Position numbers and translations under genes: made by a program
Shown here: positions 34,242 through 40,256 of the stretch, one piece after another
How positions within the stretch are numbered: the stretch's first letter is position 1
How the letters are laid out: the number at the start of each line of letters is the position of its first letter
Assembly (NCBI GenBank): GCA_041164425.1
Contig: JBEAPO010000108.1
Location: forward strand, 1-42,070
Reading direction: 5' to 3'
DNA length: 42,070 nt
Source of the DNA: F1-20-MAGs119 sp041164425
GTDB lineage: Bacteria > Actinomycetota > Acidimicrobiia > Acidimicrobiales > Ilumatobacteraceae
Notes under the pieces: model-generated
What the model saw: the letters and a program-made list of their open reading frames with translations, nothing else
Databases searched by the model: none
Told to the model about the DNA's origin: nothing

Positions 34242-34904
34242 ATGCGTCCGGGGGGAAACCAACGCATTCCACGTCCCGTCGATTGGGCACCCGGTGGCCC
34301 CGCACCCTGGGTCGGCGCGGATCTCTCGGCTGTTCGTTCCTTCGACATGGTTGTGTCGCGTCTGGCCGCGCACAGTGCGCGATCGATTGACACCGAAGCG
34401 GCACAACAGGCGCGACCAAGCGCCGTCCTCGTCGCGTTGCACCCCGGCGACGACGGTGTCGAAGTGGTGCTCACGAAGCGTGCATCGCATCTGACGAACC
34501 ACAAGGGCGAAATCTCGTTCCCCGGTGGGCGCGTCGAGCCCGACGAGGGCATCCGCGAGGCCGCGCTGCGTGAAGCCGTCGAGGAAGTGGCGATGCCGTC
34601 GCACGATGTCGAGGTCGTCGGTGAGCTCGATCACATTCTCACGGTTGTGAGCTCGAGCTACATCATTCCGATCGTCGGAACTCTCGGCTACCGACCACAA
34701 CTCTCCGCTTCGGAAAGCGAAGTCGACCGTGTGTTGCACGTGCCACTCGCCGACCTCACACGAGAAGACACCTACCGTGAGGAGCACTGGGTGACGCCAT
34801 ACGGCAAGATGAACGTCTACATGTACCACCTCGACGACGAAACGATCTGGGGGGCGACGGCGCGCGTGCTCACCCAGATCATTCGTTTGTCGGTCGGCGT
34901 GTAG
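34242..34904 (+). CDS. Nudix hydrolase, CoA pyrophosphatase type
   Basis: The 220-residue product has the CoA-type signature LTKRASHLTNHKGEISFPGG running straight into the Nudix box GGRVEPDEGIREAALREAVEEVAM. All key Glu residues of the box (REAVEE) are present; the late Gly is replaced by Ala. NudL/PCD1-type enzymes cleave CoA to 4'-phosphopantetheine and 3',5'-ADP. The first 45 residues are Pro-rich and variable. I chose the ATG at 34242; no strong ribosome site is visible. It converges with the phospholipase gene, leaving one base between the stops. Confidence 0.88.
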   Translation: MRPGGNQRIPRPVDWAPGGPAPWVGADLSAVRSFDMVVSRLAAHSARSIDTEAAQQARPSAVLVALHPGDDGVEVVLTKRASHLTNHKGEISFPGGRVEPDEGIREAALREAVEEVAMPSHDVEVVGELDHILTVVSSSYIIPIVGTLGYRPQLSASESEVDRVLHVPLADLTREDTYREEHWVTPYGKMNVYMYHLDDETIWGATARVLTQIIRLSVGV

Positions 34905-34905
34905 G

Positions 34906-35337
34906 TCAGCCTGCGAACAGGCGCACGGCTGCGTAGAAAGTGTCGGCCCAGAGGTAGCAGTTGTACCGCTGGGTCACGCCTCGCGGCGCGCACGTGGCCT
35001 TCATGTCGGCGAGAAATTGGTTGTCGACGCGCTTGCGGTTCGCCTCGGTAAACGCACCGACGACCTTCAGATTGCGATAGCCGAAATCGTGACGTTGGCA
35101 GGGGAGCCGAAAGTTGAACGACCTCCCGGTGTTTCCCACCAGCGGCGCACTGCAGTAATCAGTCGACCAATCGAGTTCGCCGTACACGCGGCGGTTTTCA
35201 CGGACGAAGCGCGGAAACTTCGCGAGTTCGGTGGCAAAGACGCCACGTTCGACGACAGAGCCGAGGGTGGCCGCGGAGTGCGGCGAAGGAGCGGCGACAG
35301 AAGCCGCCACGAAGAGGAGGGATACAATGAGTCCCAT
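34906..35337 (-). CDS. Secreted prokaryotic phospholipase A2
   Basis: The 143-residue product has a signal peptide (MGLIVSLLFVAASVAAPSP, cleavage near 16-23) and the prokaryotic PLA2 core: WSTDYCSAP, then LPCQRHDFGYRN with the catalytic His83-Asp84 pair, then LADMKATC and YNCYLWADTFY. Four Cys (62, 80, 116, 127) can form two disulfides, as in the Streptomyces enzyme. PLA2 releases the sn-2 fatty acid from phospholipids using calcium. An AAGGAG site lies just before the ATG. It is the last gene of the minus-strand riboflavin cluster, 32 bases after ribH, with no obvious functional link. Confidence 0.88.
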   Translation of the reverse strand: MGLIVSLLFVAASVAAPSPHSAATLGSVVERGVFATELAKFPRFVRENRRVYGELDWSTDYCSAPLVGNTGRSFNFRLPCQRHDFGYRNLKVVGAFTEANRKRVDNQFLADMKATCAPRGVTQRYNCYLWADTFYAAVRLFAG

Positions 35338-35369
35338 TCACTCTCCTTTCGTCGCCGGCAGTGTGTGCG

Positions 35370-35852
35370 TCAGGTGCCCTTGATGGTACGGAGGGTTTGG
35401 ACGGTCATCATGGCGCCCAAGGCCGCCTCTTCGCCCTTGTTGTCGGTGTCGGCACAACGCTCGAGGGCCTGCTCGAGGGTGTTCACCGTGAGGACCCCGA
35501 AAGCGACGTGCACGCCGGTGTCGAGCGCCGCGCGCTGGAGGCCCGACGCCGCTTCGCCTGAGACGTATTCGAAGTGCGGAGTGTCACCGCGGATGACCGC
35601 GCCGAGGGCGACGACAGCATCGACGCTGCCGGTTTTCGCCAGCACCTTCGCCGCCACGGGCAACTCGAACGCACCGGGTACCCAGTGCGTGACGATGTCG
35701 ATCTCACGCACTCCGTGTGAGGTGAAGCCGCGTACCGCACCGCGACGCAATGCGTCGACGATGTCGAAGTTGAAGGTGGCGCACACGATGCCGAAACGCA
35801 TCCCCGTACCGTCGATCATTTTGTTGTTCAGTCCGTCGTTGGGTCCAACCAT
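35370..35852 (-). CDS. ribH: 6,7-dimethyl-8-ribityllumazine synthase
   Basis: RibH condenses the ribityl-pyrimidine with dihydroxybutanone phosphate in the penultimate step of riboflavin synthesis. The 160-residue product has RFGIVCATFNFDIVDAL, HWVPGAFELPVAAK, VVALGAVIRGDTPHFEYVSG and FGVLTVNTLEQALER, all typical of lumazine synthase. It begins 9 bases after ribBA. The N-terminal extension before MRFGIV is about 17 residues; an internal ATG at MIDG or MRFG could also serve. Confidence 0.96.
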   Translation of the reverse strand: MVGPNDGLNNKMIDGTGMRFGIVCATFNFDIVDALRRGAVRGFTSHGVREIDIVTHWVPGAFELPVAAKVLAKTGSVDAVVALGAVIRGDTPHFEYVSGEAASGLQRAALDTGVHVAFGVLTVNTLEQALERCADTDNKGEEAALGAMMTVQTLRTIKGT

Positions 35853-35861
35853 GGCGGTGTC

Positions 35862-37088
35862 CTACTTTCCGTCCATCTCGATCAGGTGACCGAGACGTTC
35901 CTTTTTCGTCCGCAGATACTTCTCGTTCTCGGGCGTCGCCGGAATCTCGATGGCGACACGTTCCACGACGGAGAGTCCATAACCACCGAGGCCGCCGTAT
36001 TTGGCCGGATTGTTCGTCATGAGGCGCAGCTCCTTCGCACCCAAGTCGGCGAGTATCTGCGCTCCGATTCCGTATTCGCGACTGTCCACCGGCAGGCCGA
36101 GCTGCAGATTCGCATCGATCGTGTCGAGTCCCTCGTCTTGCAGTGAGTAGGCGCGGATCTTGTGACCGATGCCGATGCCACGACCCTCGTGCCCACGCAG
36201 ATACACGACGACGCCACGGCCCTCGGCCGCGATCAGTTTCATAGCAGCCTCGAGCTGCGGTCCGCAGTCGCATCGCCTGCTACCGAAGACGTCGCCCGTC
36301 AGGCATTCGCTGTGGACGCGTGTGAGAACCGCACCCTCGGCAGCGACGTCGCCCTGCGTGAACGCGAGGTGTTCAATGCCGTCGATCGTGCTGCGGTACG
36401 CGTGGCAGGTGAACGTTCCCCACTCGGTGGGAACCGGTGCGGCGCCGATGTACTCGACGAGTCGTTCGTGGTGTCGTCGGTACTCGATCAGCATCGCGAT
36501 CGACGAGAGCAAGAGATTATGTTCGGCGCAGAACGTTCGCAGGTCGTCTAGACGCGACATCGTGCCGTCGTCGTTCTGGATCTCGCAGATGACGCCCGCC
36601 GGCTCGCACCCTGCGAGACGCGCCAAGTCGACGGCCGCCTCGGTGTGGCCCGCGCGCTTCAATACGCCACCTTCGCGGGCACGCAAAGGAAAAATGTGTC
36701 CCGGTCGCGCGAAGGCGGTGTAGGCAATGTTTGGGTTGGCGAGCGCCGTGATCGTGGCCGCGCGGTCGGCCGCCGAGATGCCCGTCGTCGTCCCATCGAT
36801 CAGATCGACCGACACGGTGAACGCCGTGCGGTGGCTCTCGGTGTTCTGGTCGACCATCGCGGGCAGACGTAGATCGTCGCAACGCTCGCCGGTGAGCGGA
36901 GCGCACACGACGCCCGAACTGTGGCGCACGATGAAGGCCAGTTTCTCGGCTGTCGCGAACTGCGCGGCCATGATGAAGTCACCTTCGTTCTCGCGGTCCT
37001 CGTCATCGACCATCACCACCATTTCGCCGCGTGAGATGGCGGCGAGAATCTCGGGTATCGGTGCAAAGCCGTTGTCGGTCTGACTCAT
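35862..37088 (-). CDS. ribBA: Bifunctional DHBP synthase / GTP cyclohydrolase II
   Basis: The protein makes both riboflavin precursors from ribulose-5-phosphate and GTP. The N-terminal RibB domain (about 1-205) shows VMVDDEDRENEGDFIMAAQF and the RAREGGVLKRAGHTEAAVDL segment. The C-terminal RibA domain (about 210-408) shows VHSECLTGDVFGSRRCDCG with three zinc Cys, and the YLRGHEGRGIGIGHKIRAY substrate loop. Length 408 is standard. The ATG overlaps the ribD stop by 4 bases; the frame is open 31 codons upstream within ribD. Confidence 0.97.
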   Translation of the reverse strand: MSQTDNGFAPIPEILAAISRGEMVVMVDDEDRENEGDFIMAAQFATAEKLAFIVRHSSGVVCAPLTGERCDDLRLPAMVDQNTESHRTAFTVSVDLIDGTTTGISAADRAATITALANPNIAYTAFARPGHIFPLRAREGGVLKRAGHTEAAVDLARLAGCEPAGVICEIQNDDGTMSRLDDLRTFCAEHNLLLSSIAMLIEYRRHHERLVEYIGAAPVPTEWGTFTCHAYRSTIDGIEHLAFTQGDVAAEGAVLTRVHSECLTGDVFGSRRCDCGPQLEAAMKLIAAEGRGVVVYLRGHEGRGIGIGHKIRAYSLQDEGLDTIDANLQLGLPVDSREYGIGAQILADLGAKELRLMTNNPAKYGGLGGYGLSVVERVAIEIPATPENEKYLRTKKERLGHLIEMDGK

Positions 37089-38116
37089 CTCTTGTCCTGT
37101 CTCTCTGCGAATTCCGTGGGTTCGACGACGACTTCGACGTCGTCGCCGAGTTGTTGAAGCGAAACGATGCGCCCGCGCCACATGTCGGCGATGTTCGCCG
37201 CCGCAGTGCCGCTGAAAACGCCCGGGGCATCGTCGCCACCGGCGATGGCCGGTGCGAGATGGAAGACGTAACGGTCGACGAGGCCGAGTCGATGGAAGTC
37301 GGCCGCGACTCGTGCGCCGCCTTCGACGAGCAGCTGCACCACGCCTTCGGCGCCGAGCGAATCGAGAAGCGATTCGAGGTCACCCGACCATTCGGTGCAG
37401 GGGTGCACCTTCGCGCCGTCGGGTGCCGACCCGAGCACGATTCGCCGCGGTGAGGGGCCCTGTGCGTCGCGCACGGTGAGTGCGGGGTCGTCGGCACGAA
37501 CCGTTCCGGCACCCACCAACACGGCGTCACTTTCGGCACGGAGTTCGTGGACGCGCTGTCGGGCTATTTCGCCCGTGATCCAACGACTCGAACCGTCGGC
37601 AGCCGCGGTGCGTCCGTCGAGCGTGCTGGCCATCTTCAAGACCACCCACGGCCGTCCCGTTGTGCGGTGGTGGAGGTACGGCGCGAGTTGTGTACGTACG
37701 AGTTCGGCGCACACACCGACGTCGACTGTGACACCCGCATCACGCAACTGCTCGATTCCCTTGCCGGCGACCTTCGCGTCGGGGTCGAGGACACCGACCA
37801 CGACGCGCTCAACACCCGCGTCGATGATCGCCCGCGTGCACGGGCCGGTGCGGCCGGTGTGCGAACACGGTTCGAGGGTCGAGTAGAGAGTCGCACCTCG
37901 CGCTGCTTCGCCGGCATGCCGCAGAGCGGAAATTTCGGCATGTGGCCCGCCGGGTGCCGCGGTGCAGCCTTCAAAAGTCGAACCGTTGCGGGCAATGACA
38001 ACGGCCCCCACCCAGGGGTTGGGGCGCGCCACGAGACGCGCCTGCAGCGCCGCGCTCATGGCACGGCGCATGAGTTGTTCGTCGCGCACGTCGAACGTGC
38101 CCGAATAAACGGTCAT
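37085..38116 (-). CDS. ribD: Bifunctional diaminohydroxyphosphoribosylaminopyrimidine deaminase / reductase
   Basis: RibD carries out the second and third steps of the pathway. The N-terminal deaminase domain shows NPWVGAVVI, the zinc motif GGPHAEISAL and TLEPCSHTGRTGPCTRAI. The C-terminal reductase domain shows RPWVVLKMASTLDGRTA, SSRWITG and LLVEGGARVAADF. The 343-residue length is normal. It is the first gene after the FMN riboswitch and overlaps ribBA by 4 bases. No ribE (riboflavin synthase) lies between ribD and ribBA, unlike the common ribD-ribE-ribBA-ribH order. Confidence 0.96.
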   Translation of the reverse strand: MTVYSGTFDVRDEQLMRRAMSAALQARLVARPNPWVGAVVIARNGSTFEGCTAAPGGPHAEISALRHAGEAARGATLYSTLEPCSHTGRTGPCTRAIIDAGVERVVVGVLDPDAKVAGKGIEQLRDAGVTVDVGVCAELVRTQLAPYLHHRTTGRPWVVLKMASTLDGRTAAADGSSRWITGEIARQRVHELRAESDAVLVGAGTVRADDPALTVRDAQGPSPRRIVLGSAPDGAKVHPCTEWSGDLESLLDSLGAEGVVQLLVEGGARVAADFHRLGLVDRYVFHLAPAIAGGDDAPGVFSGTAAANIADMWRGRIVSLQQLGDDVEVVVEPTEFAERQDKR

Positions 38117-38123
38117 GCCTCCA

Positions 38124-38247
38124 CCTTGCTCCCATCCGGACTCTCACCGTCGGTCCCGGAATTTCACCGGGTCGGCCCGACCGCATGAAGCGGAAGGGTT
38201 CGCGGACTGTCACCGCCGGTTGGGACTTGCACCCAAACCCCGCAAGG
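38124..38247 (-). promoter_or_regulatory. FMN riboswitch (RFN element) controlling ribD-ribBA-ribH
   Basis: Reading the minus strand, the P1 stem pairs CCTTGC with GCAAGG (38242-38247 and 38124-38129). Conserved core segments appear in order: ACCGGCGGTGACAGTCCGCG, GGTGAAATTCCGGGACCG and CGGTGAGAGTCCGGATGGGA. The 3' strand of P1 contains AAGG 7 bases before the ribD ATG, so closing P1 on FMN would hide the ribosome site. This suggests translational rather than terminator control; no terminator stem is seen between the aptamer and ribD. Confidence 0.96.
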
Positions 38248-38269
38248 GTTGTTTTCAGTTGTCGACGAC

Positions 38270-38275
38270 AGGCTA
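38270..38275 (-). promoter_or_regulatory. Candidate -10 box upstream of the FMN riboswitch
   Basis: TAGCCT on the minus strand would start transcription near 38263, about 16 bases before the P1 stem. Its TAG is also the stop codon of the upstream minus-strand gene. No good -35 box is apparent. Confidence 0.4.
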
Positions 38276-38590
38276 CGGGGCTGTGCCGCGGTTTTCCGTG
38301 TCGGTTTTCTTCCAACGGGTCGCGGGGTCGGTGACTTCCGCCGCCTTGCGCCGGTCGGCCCGCAAGACGTTGCGGAACACGACCGTGAAAATGATGGCAA
38401 GACCGAGAATCAGCACGCCGAAGGTGGCGAGCTGGAGAGAACCCCCACGCTCCCCGGCATCGGTGGGCTTGGTGCCGCAGCCGGGCTTTTGCAGCAGGCC
38501 GATGCATTCGGACGGGTCGCGGTCCATGTTCCAGCCGTAGAGGGTCGAAGACGTGATGTCGGAGTTCGTCGGCGTGCTCACGACCCACAT
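38273..38590 (-). CDS. Small single-pass membrane protein of unknown function
   Basis: About 105 residues from the ATG at 38590 (a GTG at 38596 is also possible). It begins MWVVSTPTNSDITSSTLYGW, has two Cys (CIGLLQKPGC), then one clear membrane helix (LATFGVLILGLAIIFTVVF) and a basic, charged tail. I do not recognise a family; topology suggests the Cys-containing part is outside and the tail inside. It is divergent from guaA and reads toward the riboswitch. The frame stays open across the guaA promoter to 38887, but that part overlaps guaA and is unlikely to be coding. Confidence 0.6.
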   Translation of the reverse strand: MWVVSTPTNSDITSSTLYGWNMDRDPSECIGLLQKPGCGTKPTDAGERGGSLQLATFGVLILGLAIIFTVVFRNVLRADRRKAAEVTDPATRWKKTDTENRGTAP

Positions 38591-38610
38591 CGTCACACGG
38601 CCTTCGGGGT

Positions 38611-38632
38611 GTTGCCAAACGGCAACTAGGGT
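38611..38632 (+). promoter_or_regulatory. Palindrome and -10 box upstream of guaA
   Basis: GTTGCC-AAAC-GGCAAC (38611-38626) is a perfect 6-bp inverted repeat that abuts TAGGGT (38627-38632), which ends 7 bases before the guaA ATG. The palindrome falls where RNA polymerase would bind, between guaA and the divergent membrane protein gene, so it may be an operator. No Shine-Dalgarno sequence precedes guaA. Confidence 0.45.
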
Positions 38633-38639
38633 CGGAACG

Positions 38640-40187
38640 ATGTCACGTTCGTTCGACACGGTTCTCGTCGTCGACTTCGGTGCGCAGTATGCGCAGTTGA
38701 TCGCCCGACGCGTGCGCGAGGCGAACGTGTACTCGGAAATCGTTCCACACCGCATCACGGCGGCCGAGGTGAAGGCGAAATCGCCGCGCGCGATCATCCT
38801 GTCGGGTGGTCCGAAGAGCGTGAACGTCGAGGGTGCGCCGATGCTCGATCCGGCGATCTTCGACCTCGGAATTCCGGTTCTCGGCATCTGCTACGGCCAT
38901 CAATTGATCGCACGCCAACTCGGCGGCGAGGTGTCTCGTGGTGGTCGCGGCGAATACGGTCGGGCGACCCTCATGCGCGAAGACGCGACGTCGCAATTGC
39001 TCGACGGCATGCCCGAATCGTTCGCCGTCTGGATGAGCCACTTCGATCATGTCTCGCGGATGCCCGACGGCTTCACCGCCTGCGCGTCGACCCCCGATGC
39101 GCCCGTCGCCGTGATGGAAGACGCGGTTCGCAAGGTGTGGTCGGTGCAGTTCCACCCCGAGGTCGTGCACAGCGAGAATGGCCAAGAGGTATTGCGGCGT
39201 TTTCTCGTCGACCTCGCAGGATGTTCGCCCTCGTGGACCATGGAGTCGATCATCGACACGCAGGTCGCGGCGATACGCGCGCAGGTGGGCGGCAAACGTG
39301 CGATCTGTGGTTTGTCGGGCGGCGTCGACTCCTCCGTTGCTGCCGCGTTGGTGCACCGCGCGATCGGGTCGAAACTCACGTGCGTCTACGTCGACACCGG
39401 ACTCATGCGCAAGGGTGAAAGCGACCAAGTCGTCGAGATGTTCCGTCGCAACATGGGCATCGAGTTGATCCACGTCGACGCCGGCGCACAGTTCTTCGAC
39501 AAGTTGCGTGGGGTCACTGAGCCCGAGGCGAAACGCAAGGCGATCGGCGAGTTGTTCGTGCGCATTTTCGAACAAAACACGGGTGGTGTCACCGACGCCG
39601 AGTTCCTCGTGCAGGGGACGTTGTACCCCGACGTCATTGAAAGCGGCGGCAGTGATGGGACTGCCGCCGTCATCAAGAGTCACCACAACGTCGGTGGTCT
39701 CCCCGAGGACATGACCCTCGGTCTCGTCGAGCCGTTGCGTTCACTCTTCAAGGACGAGGTTCGCCGGCTCGGGTCGGAGCTCGGCCTGCCCGACGAGATG
39801 GTGTGGCGCCAGCCGTTCCCGGGGCCCGGCCTCGGTGTGCGCATCATCGGTGAGGTGACCCCCGAGCGGGTCGCCACCCTGCAAGAGGCCGACGCCATCG
39901 TGCGCGAGGAGCTTCGCGCGGCGGGCCTCGAGCGCAAGATCTGGCAGGCGTTTGCCGTGCTGGCCGACATCCGGTCGGTCGGGGTGATGGGCGACGAACG
40001 CACTTACGGACACCCGATCATCGTCCGGGCGGTGACGAGCGACGACGCGATGACAGCCGACTGGGCGCGCTTGCCCTACGACCTACTGGAAAAGATTTCG
40101 AACCGCATCGTGAACGAGGTCCCCGGCATCAATCGGGTTGTCTACGACGTCACCTCGAAGCCCCCCGGCACGATCGAATGGGAGTAA
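38640..40187 (+). CDS. guaA: GMP synthase (glutamine-hydrolysing)
   Basis: GuaA converts XMP to GMP using glutamine and ATP. The 515-residue product has the glutaminase domain (VLVVDFGAQYAQLIARRVRE, catalytic Cys in GICYGHQL, and WSVQFHPEVVHSENG), the PP-loop ATP site CGLSGGVDSSVAAAL, and the C-terminal dimerisation domain ending VVYDVTSKPPGTIEWE. I chose the ATG at 38640 because it gives the conserved N-terminus; the frame is open upstream. A -10-like TAGGGT 7 bases before the ATG suggests a leaderless message. Confidence 0.97.
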   Translation: MSRSFDTVLVVDFGAQYAQLIARRVREANVYSEIVPHRITAAEVKAKSPRAIILSGGPKSVNVEGAPMLDPAIFDLGIPVLGICYGHQLIARQLGGEVSRGGRGEYGRATLMREDATSQLLDGMPESFAVWMSHFDHVSRMPDGFTACASTPDAPVAVMEDAVRKVWSVQFHPEVVHSENGQEVLRRFLVDLAGCSPSWTMESIIDTQVAAIRAQVGGKRAICGLSGGVDSSVAAALVHRAIGSKLTCVYVDTGLMRKGESDQVVEMFRRNMGIELIHVDAGAQFFDKLRGVTEPEAKRKAIGELFVRIFEQNTGGVTDAEFLVQGTLYPDVIESGGSDGTAAVIKSHHNVGGLPEDMTLGLVEPLRSLFKDEVRRLGSELGLPDEMVWRQPFPGPGLGVRIIGEVTPERVATLQEADAIVREELRAAGLERKIWQAFAVLADIRSVGVMGDERTYGHPIIVRAVTSDDAMTADWARLPYDLLEKISNRIVNEVPGINRVVYDVTSKPPGTIEWE

Positions 40188-40196
40188 AAATCGGGA

Positions 40197-40248
40197 TACT
40201 GTTCGGACGAAGTGTTGCATCAGCCGTTGATGCAACCGGACAGGGGGG
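40197..40248 (+). promoter_or_regulatory. Promoter-like box, hairpin and ribosome site before the secreted protein gene
   Basis: TACTGT (40197-40202) could serve as a -10 box. It is followed by a perfect 9-bp inverted repeat, GTTGCATCA (40214-40222) and TGATGCAAC (40228-40236), with a 5-base loop, then a G-run (40243-40248) 8 bases before the ATG at 40257. The hairpin would be near the 5' end of the message, or could be a repressor operator. It has no T-run, so it is a poor terminator for guaA. Confidence 0.45.
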
Positions 40249-40256
40249 TTCGTCCG

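Noticed and set aside
38591..38887. Upstream extension of the minus-strand membrane protein to 38887
   Set aside because: The extension lies opposite the first 80 codons of guaA and across its promoter; the part from 38590 is sufficient and has the protein-like features.
40214..40236. Intrinsic terminator of guaA
   Set aside because: The 9-bp stem is not GC-rich and no T-run follows, and it lies after a promoter-like box for the next gene, so an operator or leader hairpin is more likely.
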